Part shown: in pieces, positions 40,848-49,144 of the stretch
Numbering within the stretch: position 1 is the first letter of the stretch
Layout of the letters: every line of letters starts with the position of its first letter
The notes under the pieces: generated by a model
The model's database searches: none
What the model was told of the DNA's origin: nothing
What the model saw: only the letters and a program-made list of their open reading frames with translations
Translations under genes and position numbers: made by a program
Origin: Pseudarthrobacter sp. NIBRBAC000502772
GTDB taxonomy: Bacteria; Actinomycetota; Actinomycetes; Actinomycetales; Micrococcaceae
Reading direction: 5' to 3'
DNA length: 64,000 nt
Assembly (NCBI RefSeq): GCF_006517235.1
Contig: NZ_CP041188.1
Location: 4,278,001 to 4,342,000, forward strand

Positions 40848-40876
40848 ACCATAACCGCGCGCTGTGACGGCCGCAA
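40848..40876 (-). promoter_or_regulatory. Promoter of the DAHP synthase leader
   Basis: On the minus strand TTGCGG (40876-40871), 17 nt, then TATGGT (40853-40848) form a well-spaced promoter. The -10 ends 6 nt before the leader-peptide ATG. The inverted repeat GTGACGGCCG-N8-CGGCCGTCAC (40864-40891) overlaps the -35 and may be an operator or the upstream gene's terminator. Confidence 0.55.
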
Positions 40877-40914
40877 AATCACGGCCGTCACACATGGAAA
40901 TCCGGGCCCCCAAG

Positions 40915-41916
40915 TCAGCCCAGGAGCTCGCGGAGGTACTGCAGCTGCCTGATCCAGTGGTGCTCCTGGCCGCCCTCGTGGTTGTTGAACCGGTAGACCT
41001 CGATCTCCTTTTGTGCCGCGGAGCCGCTGCCGTAGGCGTTGAAGCTGGCGAACACGGTGGATGGCGGGCAGACATCGTCCATCTGCGCCACCGAGTACAG
41101 GGCCGGTGCGGTGGCCGCCCGCGCAAGGTTGACGCCGTCGAAATAGTTCAGGACCGCGAGCATCGGCTCATACCGGTCCCGGTGCCTGCCCAGGAACGCC
41201 GCGATTTCCGGATAGGGGCCGCGGGCCGCGATGTCGATGGACCTGGGGAAGTCCTGCAGGAAGGGGACGTCGGGCAGCGCGGCGATGACGCCGTCGAGCC
41301 TTCCGGCCACCAGACCCGCAACCGCCACCACAATGCCGCCGCCCTGGCTGATTCCGGCCAGGACCACGCGCGCAGGATCCACCTCCGGGTGGGACTGCGC
41401 CGCTTCCACCGCGCGGAACGCGTCCACATACACGCGGCGGTAGTAGTAGTCCTCGCGGCTGCCGGCGCCCCTGGTCATCAGCCCCGCGTAGGCCACCTCG
41501 CCCGCAGACGGGTGGGGATCCGCCGTCTGGCCGAGGATCCCGCCATAGCCCTGGCCGCGGGTGTCCATGATGAAATGCGCATAGCCGGCCTGCGCCCATT
41601 TGGTGTCCTGGTTGACGAGGCCGCGGCCGCCGGAGTACCCGATGTACTGCACGACGACGGGCAGCCGGCTTCCGGCGCGCCGGTTCGCCGGGAGGTGCAG
41701 CCAGCCCTTGATGGGTGCGCCGTCGTAGCCGGCGAACGTCACGTCGAAGGTGTCGATGACCGACAGGTGGTTCTCGACCGGCCCGAACGTGGCGTTGAGC
41801 GGGAACGTCCGGGCCTCGTCGAGCGTGGCGTCCCAGAAGTCCTGCAGGTCGGCCGGCGGCGTGACCCGCGAGGTGTAGCCGCGGAGCTGGTCAAGGGGAA
41901 GGTCGAAGAGGGGCAT
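40915..41916 (-). CDS. Acetylxylan esterase / cephalosporin-C deacetylase family (CE7-like)
   Basis: The 333-residue alpha/beta hydrolase has oxyanion-hole and CE7 markers: VVQYIGYSGGRG, MDTRGQGYGG, the nucleophile elbow AGISQGGG with the catalytic Ser, and a C-terminal NNHEGGQEHH with the His. No signal peptide is seen, so it acts on imported sugars. CE7 enzymes remove acetyl groups from xylo-oligosaccharides and other glycans. Its place beside the rhamnose and rhamnogalacturonan genes suggests acetylated pectic oligosaccharides; that substrate is inferred. Confidence 0.88.
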   Translation of the reverse strand: MPLFDLPLDQLRGYTSRVTPPADLQDFWDATLDEARTFPLNATFGPVENHLSVIDTFDVTFAGYDGAPIKGWLHLPANRRAGSRLPVVVQYIGYSGGRGLVNQDTKWAQAGYAHFIMDTRGQGYGGILGQTADPHPSAGEVAYAGLMTRGAGSREDYYYRRVYVDAFRAVEAAQSHPEVDPARVVLAGISQGGGIVVAVAGLVAGRLDGVIAALPDVPFLQDFPRSIDIAARGPYPEIAAFLGRHRDRYEPMLAVLNYFDGVNLARAATAPALYSVAQMDDVCPPSTVFASFNAYGSGSAAQKEIEVYRFNNHEGGQEHHWIRQLQYLRELLG

Positions 41917-41994
41917 GCTGCTGTCCGGTCCTGTCTCGTCGGGTTGCTATCGGAGATCCTACGTCACGCAACCCACCCGGCGGCGCCTTCTTTG

Positions 41995-42050
41995 AGCGCG
42001 AAACGACACTTGGGGCCCTGCGATTAGGGCCCCAAGTGTCCCCTCGCGCT
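41995..42050. repeat. Large palindrome between rhaB and the acetyl esterase
   Basis: GACACTTGGGGCCCT (42005-42019) pairs perfectly with AGGGCCCCAAGTGTC (42026-42040). After a 3-nt mismatch the outer arms AGCGCGA (41995-42001) and TCGCGCT (42044-42050) also pair. It lies 42 nt after the rhaB stop and probably ends the rhamnose operon. The right half AAGTGTCCCCTCGCGCTG resembles AAGTGACCCCGCGTTG of the 9.6-kb palindrome. Confidence 0.8.
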
Positions 42051-42091
42051 GGGTTGTTCGCGCTGGATGGTTGCCGCTGGGTGGCGGGCGG

Positions 42092-43594
42092 TTACAGGCG
42101 GGAGAGCTGCGGCGTGAACGTCTGCAGCTCGTGGGAAGACACCACCAGTCGACGCAGTTCCGTGAGCCCCCCGCTGACGTGCCCGGCGGCACGGGCCTGG
42201 ACCAGGACATTCCCGACGGCGGTCGCTTCCACCGGCCCGGCCATCACCTTTTTGCCCGTGGTGTCGGCCGTGAGCTGGCAGAGGAGCCCGTTCTGGGAGC
42301 CGCCCCCCACGATGTGGACCACATCCACGGTGCGCTCCGCCAGGCGTTCTGCGTCCGCGATGGCCCGCGCGTAGCCCGTGGCCAGGCTGTCCATGATGCA
42401 CCGGGTGATGGCCGCCTGGTTATCAGGCAGGATGTCTCCGGTATGGCGGACCGTGGCACGGATGCGGTGGGGCATGTTGTCCGGGGCGATGAACGCTGAA
42501 TCGTCCGGGTTGATCTGCGGGCCGCCCGGGGGCAGCGCCGCTGCGGCGGCCAGCAGGTCAGCGAGTTCCGGGGTGTGGCCTTCGGCGGCCCAGGTCCGCT
42601 GGCATTCGCTGAGCAGCCAGAGCCCGCCCATGTTGCGCAGGTAGCGGATGGTGCCGTCCACGCCGCGTTCGTTGGTGAAGTTCGCTGCCCGGCTGGCTTC
42701 GGTCATGACCGGATGATCCAGTTCCAGCCCCACCAGGGACCAGGTGCCCGAGGAGATGTAGGCGAAGTCCTCCTCCTGGGCGGGGACTGCGGCGACGGCA
42801 GAGGCGGTGTCGTGCGAGCCGACGGCCACCACGTTGGTGCCGGCCGGCAGTCCCACCCTTGAGGCGATCTCCGGCAGCAGCGTGCCAACGGTCTCGCCGG
42901 GCTCGATCAGCGGCGGGAACAGGTCTTTCCGCAGGCCCAGGGCGGTCAGGAACTCCGTCGCCCAGTCCCCCGCGACTGCGTCAAACAGACCTGTGGTTGA
43001 GGCATTGGTCGATTCCGTGCGGCGGACTCCCGTCAGGAAGAAGGCGATGAGGTCCGGGATCAGCAGCGCCTGCAGACCGTCCAGGTCACGCTCCGTGGCC
43101 AGCTGGTACAAGGTATTGAACTGCAGGAACTGCAGGCCGGTGGTGCCGTAAAGCCGGGCAGGGTCCAGTTTCCGGTGCACGGGCGCGACGGCGGCTCGGC
43201 TGCGGTCATCGCGGTAGCTGTAGGGCTGGGCCGTGAGCTCCCCCGCCTTGTTGACCAGGCCGTAGTCCACCGCCCAGGTGTCGATCCCGATGCTGGTGAT
43301 CGTTTCGCCCTGCAGCGCCGCCACGGTGGCGGCGGCAGTCAGGCCCGCGAGGACCTCGGCGAACAGGGCGTCGAAATCCCAGCGGAGGCCGGCGTCGATC
43401 TCCACCACACCGTTGGGAAACCGGTGCACCGTCTCCAGCTCCACGCTCCCGGCCGCGGCGGCACGGCCGTCGAGGACCCGGCCCAGGATGACCCGGCCGG
43501 AGGACGCGCCGATGTCGACGGCGGCGAACACACTGCGGGCGGAAGTACCGCCGCCGTCGACACCGCCCGGTGCATGGGATGCGGTTGTGCTCAT
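42092..43594 (-). CDS. rhaB: Rhamnulokinase
   Basis: The 500-residue FGGY-family kinase phosphorylates L-rhamnulose to L-rhamnulose 1-phosphate. The N-terminal phosphate loop is AAVDIGASSGRVILG. IDTWAVDYGLV, YSYRDDRS and the FGGY-type VHIVGGGSQNGLLCQLTAD adenosine site follow. The ATG at 43594 overlaps the upstream stop by 4 nt (ATGA). The frame is open to 44296, but that part is a shadow of the aldolase/dehydrogenase gene. It is last in the rhaM, rhaI, rhaD/E, rhaB order. Confidence 0.93.
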   Translation of the reverse strand: MSTTASHAPGGVDGGGTSARSVFAAVDIGASSGRVILGRVLDGRAAAAGSVELETVHRFPNGVVEIDAGLRWDFDALFAEVLAGLTAAATVAALQGETITSIGIDTWAVDYGLVNKAGELTAQPYSYRDDRSRAAVAPVHRKLDPARLYGTTGLQFLQFNTLYQLATERDLDGLQALLIPDLIAFFLTGVRRTESTNASTTGLFDAVAGDWATEFLTALGLRKDLFPPLIEPGETVGTLLPEIASRVGLPAGTNVVAVGSHDTASAVAAVPAQEEDFAYISSGTWSLVGLELDHPVMTEASRAANFTNERGVDGTIRYLRNMGGLWLLSECQRTWAAEGHTPELADLLAAAAALPPGGPQINPDDSAFIAPDNMPHRIRATVRHTGDILPDNQAAITRCIMDSLATGYARAIADAERLAERTVDVVHIVGGGSQNGLLCQLTADTTGKKVMAGPVEATAVGNVLVQARAAGHVSGGLTELRRLVVSSHELQTFTPQLSRL

Positions 43595-45627
43595 CGCAGG
43601 AAGGCTGCGGCCACCCCGGCGTCCACGGGGATGTGGAGGCCGGTGGTGTGGGACAGTTCGCTGCTGGTGAGGACCGCGGCGGCGTTGGCCACGTGCTCGG
43701 GCAGGACTTCGCGCTTGAGCAGGGTCCGCTGGGCGTAGTACTTGCCCAGCTCCTGCTCGTCCACGCCGTAGACCGCGGCGCGCTTGGCGCCCCAGCCGCC
43801 GGCGAAGATGCCGGAGCCGCGGACCACGCCGTCGGGGTTGATCCCGTTGACGCGGATGCCGTATTCGCCCAGTTCGGCCGCGAGGAGCCGGACCTGGTGC
43901 GCCTGGTCGGCTTTGGTGGCGGAGTAGGCGATGTTGTTCGGGCCGGCGAAGACGGAGTTCTTGGAGGAGATGTAGATGATGTCCCCGCCCATGTCCTGGG
44001 CGATCATGACCTTCGCGGCGGCCTTGGAGACCAGGAAGGAGCCCTTGGCCATGACGTTGTGCTGGATGTCCCAGTCTTTCTCGGTGGTTTCCAGCAGCGG
44101 CTTGGAGATGGACAGGCCGGCGTTGTTGACCACCAGGTCCAGCCCGCCGAAGGCGAGCACCGCTTCCTGGATTGCGGCGGCGATCTGCGCTTCGTCGGTC
44201 ACGTCGGCCTGGACGCCGAGGGCGACGTCCGCGCCGCCCAGCTCCGCGGCGACGGCCTGGGCGTTCTCCAGGTTCAGGTCGGCAATGACCACGCACGCGC
44301 CGTCGGACGCCAACCGGGTGGCGATCGCCTTGCCGATGCCTGACGCCGCCCCGGTGACCAGCGCGATGCGGGAGGCATGCGACTTGGGCTTCGGGAGGCG
44401 CGCGAGCTTCGCTTCCTCGAGGGACCAGTATTCGATCCGGAACTTCTCGGATTCCTCGATCGGGGCGTAGGTGGAGATCGCCTCAGCCCCGCGCATCACG
44501 TTAATCGCGTTGAGGTAGAACTCGCCGGCCACCCGGGCGGTCTGCTTGTTGGCACCGTACGAGAACATGCCGACGCCCGGGACCAGCACGATGGCCGGGT
44601 CCGCGCCGCGCAGCGCCGGGGAATCCTGGTCCGCGTGGCGGTCGTAGTAGGCCTGGTAGTCCTCGCGGTAGGCGGTGTGGAGTTCCTTCAGCCGGTTGAT
44701 GGAGTCCTCGATCGAGGCCTCCGCCGGGAGGTCCAGGATCAGCGGCTTGACCTTGGTCCGCAGGAAATGGTCCGGGCAGGACGTGCCCAGCGCGCCCAGG
44801 CGCGGGTGCCCGGCAGCTGCCAGGAAGTCAAGGACGACGGCGTCATCACTGAAGTGCCCCAGCTGCGGTTTATCCGTGGAGGCCAGGCCACGGATCACCG
44901 GTGCCAATGCTGCGGCCTTGGCGCGGCGCTCGGCTTCCGGCAGCGGACCGTAACCCGTCAGGCGGGAACCGAAGGGTTCGGCCTTGCCGTTCTCCTCGAT
45001 GTACTTCTCGGCCTGCTCAATGATCCACAGCGAGTTCTGTTCTGCTTCTTCGGACGTGGCGCCCCAGGCGGTGATGCCGTGGCCACCCAGGATGGTGCCG
45101 ATGGCCTGCGGGTTGGCGTCCTTAATCGCCGCGATGTCCAGGCCCAGCTGGAAACCGGGACGGCGCCACGGAACCCAGAGGACCTTGTTGCCGAAGATCT
45201 TGGTGGTCAGCGCCTCGCCGTCCACCGCCGTCGCAATGGCGATCCCGGAGTCCGGGTGCAGGTGGTCCACGTGTGCGGCGTCCACCAGGCCGTGCATGGC
45301 GGTGTCGATCGACGGCGCGGCGCCGCCTTTCCCGTGCAGGCAGTAATCAAAAGCGGCCACCATCTCATCTTCCCGTTCAACGCCCGGGTAGACATTCTTC
45401 AGCGCGTTCAGCCGGTCCAGGCGCAGCACCGCGAGGTTCCCCGCTTTGAGTGTGCCGAGGTCCCCGCCGGAGCCCTTGACCCACAAAAGCTGGACATCCT
45501 CACCCGTGACCGGGTCCTTCTCCGTGCCTTTGGCCGACGTGTTGCCGCCGGCAAAGTTGGTGTTGCGTTTGTCCGCGCCGAGGCGGTTGGAACGGGCAAT
45601 CAGGTCTTCAACAGTCGTGTTAGTCAT
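43591..45627 (-). CDS. Bifunctional rhamnulose-1-phosphate aldolase / alcohol dehydrogenase
   Basis: This is a 678-residue two-domain protein. The N-terminal class II aldolase domain (about 1-420) carries the zinc site and phosphate pocket (NFAGGNTSAKG, DHLHPDSGIAIA, GGHGITAWG). The C-terminal short-chain dehydrogenase domain (about 430-678) has LVTGAASGIGKAIATRLA, NNAGLS and YSATKADQ (catalytic Tyr-x-x-x-Lys). It splits rhamnulose 1-phosphate into dihydroxyacetone phosphate and L-lactaldehyde, and probably processes the lactaldehyde. Such fusions are known from Bacillus and actinobacteria. The start is the ATG at 45627, 4 nt after the rhaI stop. Confidence 0.94.
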   Translation of the reverse strand: MTNTTVEDLIARSNRLGADKRNTNFAGGNTSAKGTEKDPVTGEDVQLLWVKGSGGDLGTLKAGNLAVLRLDRLNALKNVYPGVEREDEMVAAFDYCLHGKGGAAPSIDTAMHGLVDAAHVDHLHPDSGIAIATAVDGEALTTKIFGNKVLWVPWRRPGFQLGLDIAAIKDANPQAIGTILGGHGITAWGATSEEAEQNSLWIIEQAEKYIEENGKAEPFGSRLTGYGPLPEAERRAKAAALAPVIRGLASTDKPQLGHFSDDAVVLDFLAAAGHPRLGALGTSCPDHFLRTKVKPLILDLPAEASIEDSINRLKELHTAYREDYQAYYDRHADQDSPALRGADPAIVLVPGVGMFSYGANKQTARVAGEFYLNAINVMRGAEAISTYAPIEESEKFRIEYWSLEEAKLARLPKPKSHASRIALVTGAASGIGKAIATRLASDGACVVIADLNLENAQAVAAELGGADVALGVQADVTDEAQIAAAIQEAVLAFGGLDLVVNNAGLSISKPLLETTEKDWDIQHNVMAKGSFLVSKAAAKVMIAQDMGGDIIYISSKNSVFAGPNNIAYSATKADQAHQVRLLAAELGEYGIRVNGINPDGVVRGSGIFAGGWGAKRAAVYGVDEQELGKYYAQRTLLKREVLPEHVANAAAVLTSSELSHTTGLHIPVDAGVAAAFLR

Positions 45628-45631
45628 GCTC

Positions 45632-46810
45632 TTATGCGCCCCATCCGGCTTGCTGGCCGCCGATGCGGTCCTCGTTGATCTGTTTCTGGTAACCACTGGC
45701 CCTGAACGCGGCCATCGGGTCCGCGGGCAGGCCGCGGGATTCACGCCATTCGGCCAGGATGGGCCGGACGTCGGTGTAGAAAGCGTCGTTGAACACGCCG
45801 TTGGCGGCCAGGACGTCCCCGGACCGCTGGGCCTCGCCCAGGGCGGCGGTGTCCACGAGCAGGGCCCGGGCCGTCATTTCCTGGACATTCAGGACCGAGC
45901 GGATCTGGCCCGGGATCTTCTCCTCGAGGTTGTGGCACTGATCCAGCATCAGGGCCACGTGTGAGTTCTCTCCTGCGGACGTGCCGAAGCCGCCGCCGCG
46001 GATGACCTCGCACATAATCCGGAACAGCTGGAACGGATCCGCAGCACCCACGATCAGGTCATCGTCGGCGTAGAACCGGGAGTTGAAGTCAAAGGAACCC
46101 AACTTGCCCAGCCGCAGCAGCTGCATCACGATGAACTCAATATTCGTGCCCGGCGCGTGGTGGCCGGTGTCCAGGCAGACCAACGCCTTCTCCCCCAAAG
46201 CCAGGGTCTGCGCGTAGGAGGTGCCCCAGTCCGGAACATCGGTGTGGTAAAAAGCCGGCTCGAAGAACTTGTACTCCAGGACCAGCCGCTGGTTCTCGCC
46301 CAGACCCGCGTAGATCTCCTGCAGCGACTCGGCCAACCGGTCCTGACGCCCGCGCATATCGTCCTGGCCCGGGTAGTTCGTCCCGTCCGCCAGCCAGATC
46401 TTCAGGTCCTGCGAGCCCGTGGCGTGCATAATCTCGATGCACTCAAGGTGATGGGCAACCGCACGCCGCCGCACGGACTCACTGGACGAGGTCAGGGAAC
46501 CGAACTTGTACTCGTCATCCTGGAAGGTGTTCGAGTTGATGGTGCCCAGGCCCACGCCCAGGCCGGCCGCGTACTCCTTGAGGGCGGCGTAGTCATCCAC
46601 CTTGTCCCACGGGATATGCAGGGCCACTGTGGGAGCGAGGCCGGTCAGCTCATGCACCTTGGCGGCGTCCGCGATCTTCTCCTGCACCGTCCGCGGGGTT
46701 CCCGGCGTGCCGAACACCTTAAAGCGCGTGCCTGAATTTCCATAAGCCCACGAAGGGACCTCGATGGCAAGCTCCCCGAGCCTGCCAAGCACCGTTGCTA
46801 CGTCATTCAT
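45632..46810 (-). CDS. rhaI: L-rhamnose isomerase (RhaI type)
   Basis: This 392-residue TIM-barrel isomerase interconverts L-rhamnose and L-rhamnulose. Metal-binding segments are LVLEYKFFEPAFYHTD, LVCLDTGHHAPGTNIE and FDFNSRFYADDDL. It belongs to the Pseudomonas stutzeri-type family rather than the E. coli RhaA family. I chose the ATG at 46810 (MNDVATVLGRLG); the frame continues to 47056 through a 30-bp tandem repeat, which would add a low-complexity N-terminus not expected for the family. Confidence 0.93.
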   Translation of the reverse strand: MNDVATVLGRLGELAIEVPSWAYGNSGTRFKVFGTPGTPRTVQEKIADAAKVHELTGLAPTVALHIPWDKVDDYAALKEYAAGLGVGLGTINSNTFQDDEYKFGSLTSSSESVRRRAVAHHLECIEIMHATGSQDLKIWLADGTNYPGQDDMRGRQDRLAESLQEIYAGLGENQRLVLEYKFFEPAFYHTDVPDWGTSYAQTLALGEKALVCLDTGHHAPGTNIEFIVMQLLRLGKLGSFDFNSRFYADDDLIVGAADPFQLFRIMCEVIRGGGFGTSAGENSHVALMLDQCHNLEEKIPGQIRSVLNVQEMTARALLVDTAALGEAQRSGDVLAANGVFNDAFYTDVRPILAEWRESRGLPADPMAAFRASGYQKQINEDRIGGQQAGWGA

Positions 46811-46830
46811 GTTGGTTCTTCCCGGTCTTA

Positions 46831-46890
46831 GTGATGTGGTCTGTTGTGCTGTGGTCTTTGGTGACGTGGTCCGTTGTGCTGTGGTTCCTG
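46831..46890 (-). repeat. 30-bp tandem repeat between rhaM and rhaI
   Basis: The 30-bp stretches 46831-46860 and 46861-46890 match at about 25 positions (GTGAYGTGGTCYGTTGTGCT is the shared core). The repeat fills most of the 103-nt gap between rhaM and rhaI. Confidence 0.75.
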
Positions 46891-46913
46891 CGGCCGCCAA
46901 CGGGGCCAGCGCC

Positions 46914-47270
46914 TCAGCTGCTAGTGGACTCCGCCGCCGCGAGCCGATCGTCAAGATTGAAGACTTCCTCAAGGACCTGGAACCCTTCGTCGGGCGCCTG
47001 GTCCGGATTGTCTGGGTTATCAAAAAGCGTGGCCATCTCGGCCTGCCAGCGGGCATTGACCTCGGTCAGCGCCATCCGCGCCCGGACGGCGTCGAAATCG
47101 TCGCATTCGACGTAGCCCACCAGGAGCCCGTCCGCACCCATGAACAGCGAGTAGTTGTTCCAGCCGGCGTCATTCAACGCACGGAGCATTTCCGGCCACA
47201 CCGCCGCGTGCCGCCGTCGGTATTCGTCGATCAGCTGTGGCTGGACCGAAGAGCGGAAACACACCCTCAT
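46914..47270 (-). CDS. rhaM: L-rhamnose mutarotase
   Basis: The 118-residue dimeric alpha-beta barrel starts MRVCFRSSVQ. Seen are YRRRHAAVWPEMLRALNDAG with the catalytic His, NNYSLFMGADGLLVGYVE, and the C-terminal acidic helix region. It interconverts alpha and beta L-rhamnose ahead of the isomerase. The ATG at 47270 follows GGGGAG by 6 nt; the frame is open to 47324, but that part overlaps the operator. It is the first gene of the rhamnose operon. Confidence 0.93.
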   Translation of the reverse strand: MRVCFRSSVQPQLIDEYRRRHAAVWPEMLRALNDAGWNNYSLFMGADGLLVGYVECDDFDAVRARMALTEVNARWQAEMATLFDNPDNPDQAPDEGFQVLEEVFNLDDRLAAAESTSS

Positions 47271-47296
47271 CTGCAACTCCCCTGAACTTTCCCTGG

Positions 47297-47325
47297 TTTG
47301 AATCGTTTCATTGTTACGATTCAAA
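47297..47325 (-). promoter_or_regulatory. LacI-family operator between rhaM and the regulator
   Basis: TTTGAATCGT (47297-47306), 9 nt, then ACGATTCAAA (47316-47325) are perfect inverted repeats. The left part also reads TGAATCGTTTCA, close to the TGAAnCGnTTCA pattern of LacI-type operators. It lies 27 nt upstream of the rhaM ATG and 94 nt upstream of the divergent lacI-type gene. Confidence 0.7.
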
Positions 47326-47419
47326 GTACTCTTGAAGTCAAGTAGGTGTCAAGCAATTTCCAGACCACATCCGGAACTACGGGAAAAGTGCCGCACACGG
47401 CATATCAGCACGGAGAAAC

Positions 47420-48451
47420 ATGAATCGCTCAGCCAGCATCAAGGACGTCGCCAACCATGCCAGTGTTGCCGTGGGAACGGTCTCCAACGTCCTGAACTAC
47501 CCGGACAGGGTTTCCCAGCGGACCAAGGAGCGCGTGCAGCGGGCCATCGATGAGCTCGGCTTCGTCCGCAATGACGCCGCCCGCCAGCTACGCGCCGGCC
47601 ACAGCAGGACCATCGGGCTGATTGTGCTCGACGTCGGCAACCCCTTCTTCACGTCGGTGGTCCGGGCCGCGGAGGATGCCGCAGCCCTCCAGGGCAGTGC
47701 CGTGCTGCTGGGCGACAGCGGCCACGATGCCAGCCGGGAATCCAACTACATCGACCTGTTCCAGGAGCAGCGCGTGCAGGGCCTCCTCATCTCGCCCGTG
47801 GGTGACGTGACGGCGCGTATCGACCAGCTCCGCGAGCGCGGTGTCCCCACCGTTCTGGTGGACCGGCTCGCCGATGAGACCAAGTACAGCTCCGTCTCAG
47901 TGGACGACGACGCCGGCGGTTACCTCGCTGCCCGGCACCTGCTGGACACCGGCCGCCGTCGGCTCGCCTTTGTGGGCGGCCCCACCTCCATCCGCCAGGT
48001 GGCGGACCGACTCCAGGGCGCAGAACGCGCCGTGAAGGAGGAAGCCGATGCCACGCTGGAGGTCCTGGATTCCGACGGCCAGACCGTGCTGGCCGGCCGG
48101 AGCGTGGGCAACACGCTGGTGGAGCGGGGGCCCGGCGAGCTGCCGGACGGCATCTTCTGCGCCAACGATCTGCTTGCCCTGGGTGTGATGCAGTCACTGA
48201 CCATGACGCACACGTTGCGGATCCCGGAGGACATTGCGCTGATTGGGTACGACGACATCGACTTCGCCGTCTCCGCCGTCGTCCCCCTCTCCTCCATCCG
48301 GCAGCCCACCGAAGCCCTGGGGCGCACGGCCATCGAGCTGCTGGCCGAGGAACTCGAGTCCGACACTCCAAAGCACCGGGCCGTCATCTTCACCCCCGAA
48401 CTGGTGGTGCGCCAGAGCACCGCCCCGGCCAAGGGATCCTCCGCCGGCTAG
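47420..48451 (+). CDS. LacI family transcriptional regulator of rhamnose use
   Basis: This is a 343-residue LacI/GalR protein. The N-terminal HTH and hinge are SIKDVANHASVAVGTVSNVL and ERVQRAIDELGFVRNDAARQL. The periplasmic-binding-like effector domain follows (TIGLIVLDVGNPFFTSVV, DGIFCANDLLALGVM, IPEDIALIGYDDIDFA). It is divergent from the rhamnose operon, and the dyad between them is its probable operator. Rhamnose or rhamnulose is the likely effector by position. A similar half-site precedes the rhamnogalacturonan operon. Confidence 0.9.
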   Translation: MNRSASIKDVANHASVAVGTVSNVLNYPDRVSQRTKERVQRAIDELGFVRNDAARQLRAGHSRTIGLIVLDVGNPFFTSVVRAAEDAAALQGSAVLLGDSGHDASRESNYIDLFQEQRVQGLLISPVGDVTARIDQLRERGVPTVLVDRLADETKYSSVSVDDDAGGYLAARHLLDTGRRRLAFVGGPTSIRQVADRLQGAERAVKEEADATLEVLDSDGQTVLAGRSVGNTLVERGPGELPDGIFCANDLLALGVMQSLTMTHTLRIPEDIALIGYDDIDFAVSAVVPLSSIRQPTEALGRTAIELLAEELESDTPKHRAVIFTPELVVRQSTAPAKGSSAG

Positions 48452-48461
48452 GGATTTCCGG

Positions 48462-48508
48462 TTCGAGCAGTTGTGTATTCGAGCAGTTGTGTATTCGAGC
48501 AGTTCTGG
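48462..48508 (+). repeat. 16-bp tandem repeat after the LacI gene
   Basis: TTCGAGCAGTTGTGTA occurs at 48462-48477 and 48478-48493, followed by a partial copy (TTCGAGCAGTTCTGG) to 48508. It lies just after the regulator stop. No hairpin of note. Confidence 0.8.
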
Positions 48509-48572
48509 AGAAGTCTCCTCGGCGCCCGGACACTAGCGTGGACTCCAAGAGACCACCAAGGAAGGAACCGCA

Positions 48573-49037
48573 ATGACGGACACGAACAAGACCGACACGA
48601 GCACCAAGTCGTACGACGGCTTCGATGCGGACGAACGGGCCGCAATGAAGGAACGGGCCCAGGAGCTCAAGGCTGCATCGCGAAAAGGGGCCCGCGCCGC
48701 CAAGCCGGATGGCGAAAGCGATGTGCTCGGGAAGATCGCCGAGATGTCGGACCCGGACCGCGCCATCGCCGAACGGCTGCATGCCATCATCACGGACAAC
48801 GCCCCGGAACTCGCGCCGAAGACCTGGTACGGAATGCCTGCCTACGCCAAGGACGGCAAGGTGGTCTGTTTCTTCCAGCCCGCGGACAAATTCAAGGCAC
48901 GGTACGCGACGCTCGGATTCAGCGACCCCGCAAACCTCGACGACGGCAACATGTGGCCCACCTCCTATGCCCTGACCAAGCTCACTGCCGCAGACGAAGC
49001 AAGAATCGTCGAGCTCGTGAAGAAGGCGGTCAGCTAG
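48573..49037 (+). CDS. DUF1801 / iron-chaperone-like protein
   Basis: This 154-residue soluble protein has the DUF1801 fold pattern in its second half: [40 protein letters not shown] and [11 protein letters not shown]. The N-terminus is a charged helix ([18 protein letters not shown]). Members are often labelled iron chaperone or YdhG-like, with little experimental support. AAGGAAGGA lies 6 nt upstream of the ATG. It is not obviously linked to sugar metabolism. Confidence 0.8.
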   Translation: MTDTNKTDTSTKSYDGFDADERAAMKERAQELKAASRKGARAAKPDGESDVLGKIAEMSDPDRAIAERLHAIITDNAPELAPKTWYGMPAYAKDGKVVCFFQPADKFKARYATLGFSDPANLDDGNMWPTSYALTKLTAADEARIVELVKKAVS

Positions 49038-49144
49038 CGGCTCAGCCTGCTCCGGACGGAGGCGCCCGAGCTGCCGCAATTTCCTCTTGCCAGTTCGTGC
49101 CAACGGTGGGACTCTGCTGGAAGAGCGAGAGGTCCGTGAGTCCC

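Noticed and set aside
43595..44296. N-terminal extension of the rhaB frame
   Set aside because: Alternate frame of the aldolase/dehydrogenase gene; the FGGY domain begins right after the ATG at 43594.
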